From positions 170,692-234,691 of the forward strand of contig CAJQUW010007317.1 of the NCBI GenBank assembly GCA_907163375.1: a stretch of 64,000 nucleotides of DNA. Direction: 5' to 3'. This document shows, one piece after another, positions 16,182 through 23,475 of this stretch; the stretch's first letter is position 1; the number at the start of each line of letters is the position of its first letter. A program made the translations under genes and the position numbers. The notes under the pieces are model-generated. The model ran no database searches. It was not told the DNA's origin and saw only the letters and a program-made list of their open reading frames with translations. The DNA is from Prostheceraeus crozeri. Taxonomy: Eukaryota > Platyhelminthes > Polycladida > Euryleptidae.

Positions 16182-17458
16182 TAACGATTATACTGAAGAA
16201 TCACGTCACGATACTTTGTAATTTCAATATTTGAATCGAAGACTGCATAAATTAATACATTGATCGTCTCAGGTAGTGTTCTTTTGAACGTTAAATCCAA
16301 ACGAATATTATGAGGCACGTTCGCTTGACGATAGGGTGCACTAATATCGCTGTCAGCAGTCAAATCAAATGCATAAATAGTATATCCACTCTTAAACTCT
16401 TTCATAGTCAGTCCGTTGGTGTCATCCGTATTGTAAAAGCCAAAAACATCCATAAAATCAACATAACTGCGCATAAATTGATCTGAAGCAAAATCTGGTT
16501 TGTAGGGTGGACCAGGATGACTCACACCATTTACACGTAAAGCAATTTCACTTAACTGATTGTGTTTAAAATTGAAAGGATTCTTCTTTATATTACCATT
16601 AAATGCATCATTTTCAACCATTGCCACCATGAGGAGCTTCGGTGCTTCCGATGGAAAGAGGCCATCTTTCATGAAACTCTTTTGATCTTTCGGAATTGTA
16701 AAGGTGAGAAGCTTTGTATGCTGAATGGGGTAAATGGCATTTTGGCGGTTAAGGCCTTCAGCATGCCCTCTAATGACACTTGGATTCGGTACTACTCGAC
16801 GAATGTAAAGTGCAATATCTTCCACATGAATTCTAAAATTGTCAACTTTAGCAAATGCATTCAGCGCAAATTCAGGCTTATTCAATGTCAGCTTGAGTCG
16901 CATGCTGGTATTACACAGTAAAAACTTTGACTGTCTAAAGAAGTCTAAATTCAGCGGACCATATAGCTGACATACTCTACTATCTTTAATCATAGCAGAT
17001 CGCTTTACAAAGCCACTGTTTGTTTCAACATCAAATTTTCCTGCTTCATCTCTGTACCATCCCATGGCTTCCATATGACTTTTTTGTGCTGCTGGATGAA
17101 ACTGTGATACATGATTGAAATATGATTTATAGGGATAATCGCTTTGACCACCTTCCACTTGCTGCTCTCCAATCGTTAGAGAAACATCACGAAGTAATGT
17201 AGTCAATGGTAAATTGTTCAGTCCAACTTTATGTGCATCGTCAATAGCAGTTCCATCTGCTTGCTGAATTCTAAACCTCAAATCAAGCATCGCATAACTC
17301 AAATCTATGTAGTCATCACTACCACCAGGAATAACAAATTCAATGGGGCCAGCATTCTCAGCTGTTCGAGGATGATAATCTACAATACTTGAACTAAGAA
17401 TATCTGTCTGTATGGCTTGTTGATCGAACAAACAAAAACCGGAAGTTTTACACTCCAT
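16181..17458 (-). CDS. Double-jelly-roll (hexon-like) major capsid protein (425 aa)
   Basis: Matches the Polinton major capsid family, which also includes proteins annotated in animals as F54H12.2-like. The signature near residues 35-60 is ENAGPIEFVIPGGSDDYIDL, followed by LTTLLRDVSLTIGEQQVEGG and a PYKSYFNHV segment. The C-terminal half has the second beta-rich domain ending in DLTFKRTLPETINVLIYAVF. No signal or membrane segment. A full frame of typical length (400-450 aa) suggests particles could be assembled. It is preceded by the basic core-like protein with a 2-bp gap and followed by protease in TAATG overlap. Confidence 0.85.
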   Translation of the reverse strand: MECKTSGFCLFDQQAIQTDILSSSIVDYHPRTAENAGPIEFVIPGGSDDYIDLSYAMLDLRFRIQQADGTAIDDAHKVGLNNLPLTTLLRDVSLTIGEQQVEGGQSDYPYKSYFNHVSQFHPAAQKSHMEAMGWYRDEAGKFDVETNSGFVKRSAMIKDSRVCQLYGPLNLDFFRQSKFLLCNTSMRLKLTLNKPEFALNAFAKVDNFRIHVEDIALYIRRVVPNPSVIRGHAEGLNRQNAIYPIQHTKLLTFTIPKDQKSFMKDGLFPSEAPKLLMVAMVENDAFNGNIKKNPFNFKHNQLSEIALRVNGVSHPGPPYKPDFASDQFMRSYVDFMDVFGFYNTDDTNGLTMKEFKSGYTIYAFDLTADSDISAPYRQANVPHNIRLDLTFKRTLPETINVLIYAVFDSNIEITKYRDVILQYNR

Positions 17459-17460
17459 GA

Positions 17461-17916
17461 TTAGAAGTTATAGCAGCGTCGTCGTTTAGCGCCTGATGAA
17501 TGATTAGAGCCTCTGCGACGTTTGCGTGAATGCCTTTTGACTGAAGATCGCACCTTACCAGCTCCGCGATGTTTCCTCCTTCCTTTATTCATTCGTTTAG
17601 GTGATTTCTTTCCTTGAGTAACACCAGCAATGGTCTGCTTCAATGTTTTTAAACCGCGTTCCTTCCCACGATTCAACAAACTGCTCTTAAAACTTCTACC
17701 TCTGGAAAGATCACTAGCAACATCACCAGCAAAGCCAACGGCATTACTTAAAACATTTCGTTTTAAAGATCTACCGACATTGGATATGAGAGGTGCTACA
17801 ACAGATTTCAGTGCACCAAGTATGCTACCTCCACGTTGGCGGCGAGCACCGATGTAAATTTGTCCTCCGCCACTTACATAGGAGGGTCGTGAATAAAATG
17901 AGGCAGTTGGATTCAT
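17461..17916 (-). CDS. Basic virion-core-like protein with an amphipathic segment (151 aa)
   Basis: Very basic, especially the last 50 residues (KSPKRMNKGRRKHRGAGK and later KRHSRKRRRG). A Gly-rich, hydrophobic stretch lies near residues 28-45 (RGGSILGALKSVVAPLI). The layout resembles adenoviral pVI, pX or pVII-type precursors. The position directly before the capsid gene matches the Polinton/adintovirus gene order. A DNA-condensing or membrane-active virion role is inferred. ATGCAAAG lies 31 nt upstream of the ATG. Confidence 0.65.
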   Translation of the reverse strand: MNPTASFYSRPSYVSGGGQIYIGARRQRGGSILGALKSVVAPLISNVGRSLKRNVLSNAVGFAGDVASDLSRGRSFKSSLLNRGKERGLKTLKQTIAGVTQGKKSPKRMNKGRRKHRGAGKVRSSVKRHSRKRRRGSNHSSGAKRRRCYNF

Positions 17917-17947
17917 AGCTCAAACCCTAAACATTGTTAGTTACAAC

Positions 17948-17954
17948 TTTGCAT
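17948..17954 (-). promoter_or_regulatory. ATGCAAA motif upstream of the core-like protein and capsid
   Basis: Minus-strand ATGCAAAGTTG, 31 nt before the ATG at 17916. The 11-base word is shared with the motif at 14433. Confidence 0.45.
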
Positions 17955-17957
17955 GAA

Positions 17958-19046
17958 TCACTGTCGATCACTTAGATGAAAGATGTCGGCACGACGCATC
18001 CAAGAGTTCATACTTGAAGGATAACCAGTCCATTTAACAAGACACCATTCTTCACCTTGCCGTTTTTTACATCGAATGATTTTCTCTACCAAATATGTTT
18101 CACTTTCAGTGACTACCTCAATCTCATCGCGGTAAAAGCTACCCTCAATTTCTTCATTATCGTAATCTTTCAACTTGTAGGTGGTCGGAGAGTCTTTTTG
18201 ATTAATCCTTGATACTGTAAATACCTCCTCTGTCCAATTCGGAAGGTACCCTTTAGCAAAAACACTTTTCACTTTTGAGATACGAACTTTATCGCCAATT
18301 TTCACATCACTTTTCACATGAGTGCGTTTACGTTGGAATGATTCGCGCACTTTATCTACATTGTCAGCATTTACATCTACTGGTCTGAGTCCAATAGAAC
18401 GATGGATAGAGTGATTGTAGGCATGGAGTGTATCTTGTAGAACCTTTGTCCAATTTTGTGTCAAGTTGGCAGTAAAATGTCGCCACAAGCGATTTTTTAA
18501 TGTGCGATTAAAACGTTCAACGAGTGCAGCTTTATAAGCGCTCTTTACACTAAACAACTCAATGTCATGCCTCTCAAATAATCTTGTCACATGCTGATTT
18601 TCAAACTCTTTTCCTTGATCACTCTGAATTCTTTTTGGAATGCGACCTTCTCGAAAAATTGTTTGGAATGCTTTTGCTACTCCTTTCCCTTCTTTAGTTT
18701 TTAAAGGTTGAGCCCACGCATAACGCGAGAAAATATCAATGACGGTTAAAATAAAATTATTGCCCGAGTTATGTTTTGAAATGGAGGCAACATCGCACAA
18801 ATCTGCTTGCCACTGTTCATCGATGTCATGAACAATATAATGGCGGGTGCGGTACTTCTTTTTCGCTTGTTTGTGGAGTGTATAGGTAGCCTGACCCTTT
18901 AACCATCGTTTCACTTGTGATTGTGGAAGACCACTCGCTTTTGATAATTTCTTGATAGATGCAAATCCTGCCGGATGTTTTACATCATAATAGATTGACT
19001 TCAAACGTTCAGTCGATGACGGCTGACTCTTTTTCCTCCTTCTCAT
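17958..19046 (-). CDS. Polinton integrase with C-terminal chromodomain (about 362 aa)
   Basis: Inserts the element into the genome. Start at 19046 (MRRRKKSQPS) is preferred; the frame continues upstream to 19178 but there overlaps the Cys-rich gene. Domains in order: helix-turn-helix-like (LSKASGLPQSQVKRWLKG), retroviral-type core with D in QADLCD, D in SDQGKEFEN and E in ALVERFNRTLK (33 residues between the last two), SH3-like region (KVRISKVKSVFAKGYLPNW), and chromodomain at the end (YLVEKIIRCKKRQGEEWCLVKWTGYP). In the chromodomain the usual acidic residue after NSW is Met. The DDE triad is complete, so it looks functional. Confidence 0.88.
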   Translation of the reverse strand: MRRRKKSQPSSTERLKSIYYDVKHPAGFASIKKLSKASGLPQSQVKRWLKGQATYTLHKQAKKKYRTRHYIVHDIDEQWQADLCDVASISKHNSGNNFILTVIDIFSRYAWAQPLKTKEGKGVAKAFQTIFREGRIPKRIQSDQGKEFENQHVTRLFERHDIELFSVKSAYKAALVERFNRTLKNRLWRHFTANLTQNWTKVLQDTLHAYNHSIHRSIGLRPVDVNADNVDKVRESFQRKRTHVKSDVKIGDKVRISKVKSVFAKGYLPNWTEEVFTVSRINQKDSPTTYKLKDYDNEEIEGSFYRDEIEVVTESETYLVEKIIRCKKRQGEEWCLVKWTGYPSSMNSWMRRADIFHLSDRQ

Positions 19047-19224
19047 CTTTTTTCTTTCTTGCCTTTCTACATTTACAACAACTGCAGCATTTAGCTTTAG
19101 CGGTTTTGCGATCGTGTTCACATTGCTTAGGGGTTTCATTATGAGAGCTGGCGCAGCAAGTGCAAGTGACAACGACATTCACCTCTGGCGGCTCATTACA
19201 TGGCAAGCAACACATCTGCTTCAT
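19009..19224 (-). CDS. Small Cys-rich protein (71 aa)
   Basis: ATG at 19224 is one base from the stop of the 230-aa gene. It has about 14 Cys in 71 residues (CCLPC, CTCC, CEHD, CCSCCKC), then a very charged KKKDEKEEKE tail. This pattern suggests metal binding. It overlaps the start of the integrase in another frame by about 38 bp. No family recognised. The tight packing supports a real gene, but shortness leaves doubt. Confidence 0.45.
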   Translation of the reverse strand: MKQMCCLPCNEPPEVNVVVTCTCCASSHNETPKQCEHDRKTAKAKCCSCCKCRKARKKKDEKEEKESAVID

Positions 19225-19225
19225 A

Positions 19226-19918
19226 TTAATAGTCTGAGAACATGTATTTCCTAGGAGGAGCTGTTTTACGTTTTCCTTTTACCAGTTTTAGTGGCGATGT
19301 AGATCTACGTCGAGTTCTTCCTCTTGTTTGCTTAGTGAGTGTGGGAGGGGATGTAGCAGGTGACGTCTTAAACCAATTTGTTGGCATTTTCATCGCCTGA
19401 AGCATTGGAGTAGTAGCCACTGTTGAATCAAGTTCTTTCAATGTCTCATTATTTAAAGCAAATTTTGGCACATTATGCTTTTTCAATAGTTTAAGAAAGT
19501 ATGACCAACCAGGTGGAACATAGCCCTGACGGCGCTTTCTACGTGTCGCATACTGAATCAAGTCTTCATAACGTGAAGCATCAATCACTTTATTTTCATC
19601 TGTAATGATTTCTCCTCTATCATTTACATTGAGATGGGGTTCAATACTGTTGAAAAGAGATATGGCATGTGCGCGAGATGCTAAAGGTGTAGCAGTCGAT
19701 ACAGAGTCACGCATCTTATTCTTCAAGTTTTTCAATTGCTCAACAGTTTCCGATTGTAATAATACAGCACGATGTGGATCTTTGATGTGAACATTTTGCT
19801 GATAATCTATTTCTTTCCTATACATTTGATTTGCAAGAGGTTGCTTTACTTGCTGCATGGCAGTCAATTGTACATATTCATCCTGAGGAATAACAATCAT
19901 GCGAGAATAAGAACTCAT
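19226..19918 (-). CDS. Conserved Polinton protein of unknown role (230 aa)
   Basis: Overlaps the packaging ATPase by four bases (ATGA). The N-terminal half is Gln/Lys-rich and probably helical (VEQLKNLKNKM). A compact motif around residues 130-155 (RRQGYVPPGWSYFLKLLKKH, then NVPKFALN) is familiar from uncharacterised proteins in animal Polintons. The C-terminal 50 residues are basic and Ser/Thr-rich (RGRTRRRSTSP). The location between ATPase and integrase suggests a packaging or virion role, by inference. Confidence 0.65.
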   Translation of the reverse strand: MSSYSRMIVIPQDEYVQLTAMQQVKQPLANQMYRKEIDYQQNVHIKDPHRAVLLQSETVEQLKNLKNKMRDSVSTATPLASRAHAISLFNSIEPHLNVNDRGEIITDENKVIDASRYEDLIQYATRRKRRQGYVPPGWSYFLKLLKKHNVPKFALNNETLKELDSTVATTPMLQAMKMPTNWFKTSPATSPPTLTKQTRGRTRRRSTSPLKLVKGKRKTAPPRKYMFSDY

Positions 19919-20532
19919 AGTTTGTAGATAATCATGGGAGTTTTCAAAATATCACTTCGAAATCTAAATTCTTCCGGACACTCTTGCGTAAAGTCAATGA
20001 ATAAGTAACCGTATGGTTTTTCAGTAGCTGCTTGAAAAATTTCAATTAAGGCTTTTGATCCTCTGGGTGCAACTTGTCGCGCTAAAATTTCAAATTGACT
20101 TTTATCTCGCGGATTCTTGAAAATAGCATAATAGTGTGTATTCAGGTTTCGTGTACGAGCTTCTTTTCCATCAGGAAACAAATTTTGTGTAATATAGATG
20201 ATAAAACACCTTTTATGGTGTGCTGCGCGAGTGAACATATCTGTAACATCTTTTGAATTCTTACTTTCTTTTAATAAATCATCCAATACAACAACATCAT
20301 TAGACTGAAGTTTATCCACTGGAATAATTCCTTCATGTCGAATAAAGTTGCGACTTTGCAATTCCTGAAACAGCGACGGTTGATAAATACCATAACACCA
20401 AATCACTCGATTGATAGGTTCCTTAAACAACTCCCTTCTTTTATCCAATAAATTCAGCGTGAAAACAGTTTTACCTGCATGAGATGGACCTGATACAGTC
20501 AGAACTTTATCACATTGAAGTCTGAAATCCAT
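19915..20532 (-). CDS. A32/FtsK-like genome-packaging ATPase (205 aa)
   Basis: Walker A is VSGPSHAGKT, about residues 13-22 from the preferred start. Walker B is DVVVLDDLL, and a TQNLF sensor-like Gln follows. This is the packaging ATPase family of Polintons, adintoviruses and large DNA viruses. Start at 20532 (MDFRLQ) is preferred over 20580: family members start just before this strand, the upstream codons overlap the preceding gene, and ATGCAAA then falls 22 nt upstream. The motif set is complete. Confidence 0.85.
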   Translation of the reverse strand: MDFRLQCDKVLTVSGPSHAGKTVFTLNLLDKRRELFKEPINRVIWCYGIYQPSLFQELQSRNFIRHEGIIPVDKLQSNDVVVLDDLLKESKNSKDVTDMFTRAAHHKRCFIIYITQNLFPDGKEARTRNLNTHYYAIFKNPRDKSQFEILARQVAPRGSKALIEIFQAATEKPYGYLFIDFTQECPEEFRFRSDILKTPMIIYKL

Positions 20533-20554
20533 TTTATTACTTTGAGACTCAACA

Positions 20555-20561
20555 TTTGCAT
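20555..20561 (-). promoter_or_regulatory. ATGCAAA motif upstream of the ATPase
   Basis: Minus-strand ATGCAAAT, 22 nt before the preferred ATG at 20532. If the longer frame were used it would be coding. Confidence 0.4.
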
Positions 20562-20563
20562 AA

Positions 20564-20920
20564 TTAACGCTTAGAGCCAAAGATATTTCCCAATAGGTTG
20601 CCCACGGCAGGAGCTATCATTGGAAGTATTGCTGAAAGGAAACCGCCCTTTTGTGTTAGAGTTTTCCTCTTTCTTTGAAGGGCGACTTTAGGATTGGAGA
20701 TGAAACGCAATTTCGTAGCATATCGCTTAAGTAACTTTCGTTGTTTTGGCGCTAATTTCTTCGTCCTCAACTTCCTCACATGAGAAATAATTTCACAAAT
20801 GAATTTATCGTTAGCATGTCGTATAGCATTGTATCGCTGATTTGCTTTCATTCGTCGGAGAGCTTGAATGGCTGAAGAAAACTTTTGACTTTTACGTTTC
20901 GTCATTTTACGTTTCGCCAT
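20564..20920 (-). CDS. Basic protein with hydrophobic, membrane-active-like C-terminus (118 aa)
   Basis: Residues 1-95 are very rich in Lys and Arg (MAKRKMTKRKSQ; RKLRTKKLAPKQRKLLKRY). The end is hydrophobic and Gly-rich (QKGGFLSAILPMIAPAVG, then NLLGNIFG). Similar small proteins, sometimes called melittin-like, are typical of Polintons and adintoviruses and may be functional analogues of the adenoviral membrane-lytic protein; that role is inferred. ATGCAAAT lies 39 nt upstream. The gap before it (20921-20971) is short. Confidence 0.65.
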   Translation of the reverse strand: MAKRKMTKRKSQKFSSAIQALRRMKANQRYNAIRHANDKFICEIISHVRKLRTKKLAPKQRKLLKRYATKLRFISNPKVALQRKRKTLTQKGGFLSAILPMIAPAVGNLLGNIFGSKR

Positions 20921-20959
20921 TTTCCGTGTTAGTCTTTGCTAAAACCTATCTTTACCACA

Positions 20960-20966
20960 TTTGCAT
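20960..20966 (-). promoter_or_regulatory. ATGCAAA motif upstream of the 118-aa basic protein
   Basis: Minus-strand ATGCAAAT, 39 nt before the ATG at 20920. Confidence 0.4.
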
Positions 20967-20971
20967 AGGTA

Positions 20972-21301
20972 CTAACTATTGCGACATAAGTGACACTCGA
21001 AATGAGCAATGTCACAGTGGTTACATTGGCAAAGTTGAATGCAATTACGTATGAAACAGCGTTGACAAAAAGCATGCTTACATCTCTTGAAGATGCGCTT
21101 TTCATTTCCATCCTTTCGCTTACATACATCGCAACACATAGTTTCACCGTTACTGATGTCTATAGCAAGTCTTTTTGAAGATATGAATTTGCTAGCCTTT
21201 TCTAAATAATAGACGCATGTACAGAAGGAATATACTTCGAGAGTGAGCAGACATAGCTCGAAAACCAGTTGTGCTACAATCAAGTACCACTGCATTTTCA
21301 A
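20972..21301 (-). CDS. Membrane-anchored RING-finger protein (109 aa)
   Basis: About residues 4-31 form one strongly hydrophobic segment (YLIVAQLVFELCLLTLEVY). The rest is a Cys/His-rich C-terminal domain: CDVC, then ten residues, CKHAFCQRC, then CQCNHC and CHLC. The CxxC-x10-CxHxxCxxC spacing is RING-like, suggesting an E3 ubiquitin ligase tethered to a membrane. It overlaps the stop-start of the 136-aa gene by four bases. A second RING-like protein lies at 22378-22578. Whether it targets host or element proteins cannot be told. Confidence 0.6.
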   Translation of the reverse strand: MKMQWYLIVAQLVFELCLLTLEVYSFCTCVYYLEKASKFISSKRLAIDISNGETMCCDVCKRKDGNEKRIFKRCKHAFCQRCFIRNCIQLCQCNHCDIAHFECHLCRNS

Positions 21302-21708
21302 TTTTTCTTTATGGAAAGTTGAATGTGAATATCTGAAATCGCTTCAATCACTAGACTGCTACCATGATGGTTAAATGCGTTAAGACGTTCAGCAATTTTT
21401 ATCATATGTCTTTTAAAAAATTCTTGGGGGTGATCTACCACTTCCATTGAATAAGAAGCAAAATGGAAAGAGCGACTTTCCACCTCTTCCTTTCCAAAAT
21501 GACTAAACTTAATTTTCGCAACTAATCGCGCCATGATAATGCTATCAGAGAATGTATTCATTAACTCTAGAAATAGAGTGCTAGCATCATCGACCACTGC
21601 TTCGATGTCGGTCTCATCTTTATGAAATTTTATCACATAATCTTGAACAGCTCCTTTTAAACTTTGCCTATGAAAACGTAATGTTCCGCAGTCGTTTGAG
21701 AAAGACAT
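21298..21708 (-). CDS. Stand-alone homologue of the polymerase N-terminal region (136 aa)
   Basis: Residues 58-134 parallel residues roughly 125-205 of the element's own polymerase. Both have KIKF/KIKY, then ESRSFHF/IERLEFH, then EVVD, an aromatic, a Hxxx helix, LNAFN/LNIDKFN, GSSLV/DSGLI, then EAISDIHIQLS/DGIESALFKIS. In the polymerase this block precedes the Cys/His domain and the exonuclease. A free copy could compete with, regulate or act with the polymerase. The upstream region has ATGCAAT rather than ATGCAAA. No membrane segment. Confidence 0.55.
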   Translation of the reverse strand: MSFSNDCGTLRFHRQSLKGAVQDYVIKFHKDETDIEAVVDDASTLFLELMNTFSDSIIMARLVAKIKFSHFGKEEVESRSFHFASYSMEVVDHPQEFFKRHMIKIAERLNAFNHHGSSLVIEAISDIHIQLSIKKN

Positions 21709-21795
21709 GATTGCCCTTTATCTAACCCATCCATTGCATGAAAACAACAACTCTTCTCATAGTAACATTTATTGAATAATGGTAACAAGCATGCA

Positions 21796-22248
21796 TTATA
21801 AATCAATGGTTTGAAAGAGATAAAATAGATACAGCTGGTAACTATCATACAGCGAGCAATGATAACCATACAGGACTTTGGCAGTGTTGAGGTAAGGAGG
21901 AAAGAAGCATTGGTTATGAACGTAGCTACTACAACGAACAGACAAAATAGGAACACACAAATCCTTAAAACGTTTTGTGACTTCATGATAATGTTGATTC
22001 ACTCTACTATCCCAAGGTGGGAGCAAAATATCATCAATGATTAGATTGGGAAATACTTTCCTCTCCTTACCAGGATTAATACAAAAGATGCGTATAACAT
22101 TGAAAGCAGCTAACCATCGTTTAAAGTCAATAAGAAGAGCACTCTCACAAGAAAAGCCATAGTCTTGCAAATATTTCAGATTAAGTCCATGAATGTGTTT
22201 TCTCGCCCATTGATCAACATTGGGATCGCAGTGGCATGTTGATGATAG
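21796..22248 (-). CDS. Uncertain gene without an ATG, about 150 open codons
   Basis: An open frame from just after a stop near 22250 down to 21796 contains no ATG in its first part. It encodes a CHCDPNVDQWARKH segment, then CESALLIDFKRWLAAFNVIR and a Cys/Tyr/Phe-rich end. Either translation begins through splicing from an upstream exon, or the gene is frameshifted. An overlapping 49-aa frame (22176-22325) is a candidate partner. No family recognised. Confidence 0.3.
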   Translation of the reverse strand, partial: LSSTCHCDPNVDQWARKHIHGLNLKYLQDYGFSCESALLIDFKRWLAAFNVIRIFCINPGKERKVFPNLIIDDILLPPWDSRVNQHYHEVTKRFKDLCVPILSVRCSSYVHNQCFFPPYLNTAKVLYGYHCSLYDSYQLYLFYLFQTIDL

Positions 22249-22325
22249 ACACTAACAATCTGATATGTCCAATTGTTCATAAGCAATAGCACTGAGCTCC
22301 TGTACAGTTCACCCTCACAATCCAT
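22176..22325 (-). CDS. Possible 49-aa ORF or upstream exon
   Basis: ATG at 22325, stop at 22176-22178, starting MDCEGELYRSSVLLLMNN. It overlaps the ATG-less frame at 21796-22248 in another frame. Its position suggests an upstream exon or the 5' half of a frameshifted gene. No recognisable domain. Confidence 0.25.
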   Translation of the reverse strand: MDCEGELYRSSVLLLMNNWTYQIVSVYHQHATAIPMLINGRENTFMDLI

Positions 22326-22377
22326 AAAAATGATGATAGAAGCCTAAAACGGAAATTTACACATCTAAGGAAACGTT

Positions 22378-22578
22378 CTATAACATATTACAAAATGAAG
22401 AATTACATCGATGCTTTTCACGACAAAATACACAAATGATATGATGGCAACGAAGAAGTAAAATGTATCTAATAAGACCACGTCTACGACACTCAAAGCA
22501 CATAAGCGAATTGTCATAGGGTAGAGTTAGGAAAGGACTAGCAATTCTCCTTCTTTGATTTGCGTTTTGATGTAGCAT
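22378..22578 (-). CDS. Small RING-like protein (about 66 aa)
   Basis: ATG at 22578 (MLHQNANQ). The frame continues upstream without ATG and overlaps the end of the 235-aa gene by about 40 bp. The last half has CFEC, ten residues, CHHIICVFC, then CNSSFC, the same CxxC-x10-CxHxxCxxC pattern as the 109-aa RING protein but without a membrane segment. Probably a minimal RING/zinc protein; ligase activity is inferred only. Confidence 0.5.
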   Translation of the reverse strand: MLHQNANQRRRIASPFLTLPYDNSLMCFECRRRGLIRYILLLRCHHIICVFCREKHRCNSSFCNML

Positions 22579-23313
22579 TCTTCTCCGACTTGCGCTTCGT
22601 ACCACTGCTGTTAAGGATTTGATCAATTATGTCGTCCACGTTGGGTGGTTTCGGAATATATAGGATGGATTCCATATGCATGGAGAGAGAGGCTATTTTA
22701 TTATCCTTGTGTCGACCATAATATAGCCCATTCACTTTGAAAAGGATATCCCAAGTACCTTCTCCGAGCTCATCACATCTGATGGGTATTGAATGATCTC
22801 CCTCCTTCTTATAGTAAGTACACCAATGTGATACCGGTAGGCAAATGTGATTACCATCCCAAATCTTTCTATAGGGAGTATCCTTGTCATCTCTCGCCTT
22901 CCACTCTTGAGCAAGAGGAGTAGGAATGTCCATATTTAATGTCACGTACTCCTCAATAATATCAAGTTGGTGGCGAATGTACGGACTCACGGGGATCAGT
23001 ATGTAGTCCCCATACTGATTGTGCATTATCTTGACATCCGTGGAAGGGAGCATTCCCGTTTGGAGTACTACGCTATGATCATCATAACGCAAGGCTTGTT
23101 TAAATTTACGCTGTAGCGGTGTAGGATTATGTACCTTGGATGTTTCTTCCACTGGCCTCAGTTGTAGATGATCTGACCGTAGCGAACCTTGTAACGTTTG
23201 ACCGCCAATTTGTCCTACTAGTGCAGCAGATGGAGTAGATGCCTGAAAATGAAAAAAGATTGTATTAAGTTTACGTTCAAGGGAGGAGAGGGAGGGAAGT
23301 AGCGACTTACCAT
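22538..23313 (-). CDS. Spliced 235-aa protein with basic tail, probable early gene
   Basis: Exon 1 is just the ATG at 23313-23311, intron 23310-23243 (GTAAGT to TTTTCAG), exon 2 23242-22538, in frame for 235 aa. Without splicing there is no ATG near the start of the open frame. The middle is beta-rich with aromatic residues (GDYILIPVSPY, GTWDILFKVNGLYYG); the last 30 residues are Lys/Ser-rich (KRKSEKNATSKRKSKK). The promoter and leader architecture match the polymerase gene, so a replication-linked role such as single-stranded DNA binding is plausible but unproven. No enzymatic motif seen. Confidence 0.6.
23243..23310 (-). other. Intron directly after the ATG of the 235-aa gene
   Basis: ATG|GTAAGT then TTTTTTCATTTTCAG, 68 nt. 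The polymerase's first intron is 67 nt and is placed identically after the ATG. Confidence 0.65.
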
Positions 23314-23410
23314 TTTAGTTGGATAATAGAACAGGGAACTAGAGAGAGAAAATGTGCGTCCGTCACTCGTGTGATTCAACGATGGAATGATTCTCACTGT
23401 GGAAGGCTCG

Positions 23411-23459
23411 CTATTTATAAAGAAATGCTTGATTCTCATTGGATGATGATCCTCATTGG
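23411..23459 (-). promoter_or_regulatory. Early-type promoter of the 235-aa gene
   Basis: On the minus strand: CCAAT (23459-23455), CCAAT (23442-23438, 17 bp apart), then TTTATAAATAG at about 23421-23411. Initiation near 23385 gives a leader of about 70 nt. Confidence 0.65.
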
Positions 23460-23475
23460 ACAATAACATCAAGTT

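Noticed and set aside
19009..19178. Integrase start at 19178
   Set aside because: The extra 44 residues have low complexity, are read over the Cys-rich gene, and precede the basic start of the integrase domain. A start at 19046 fits better.
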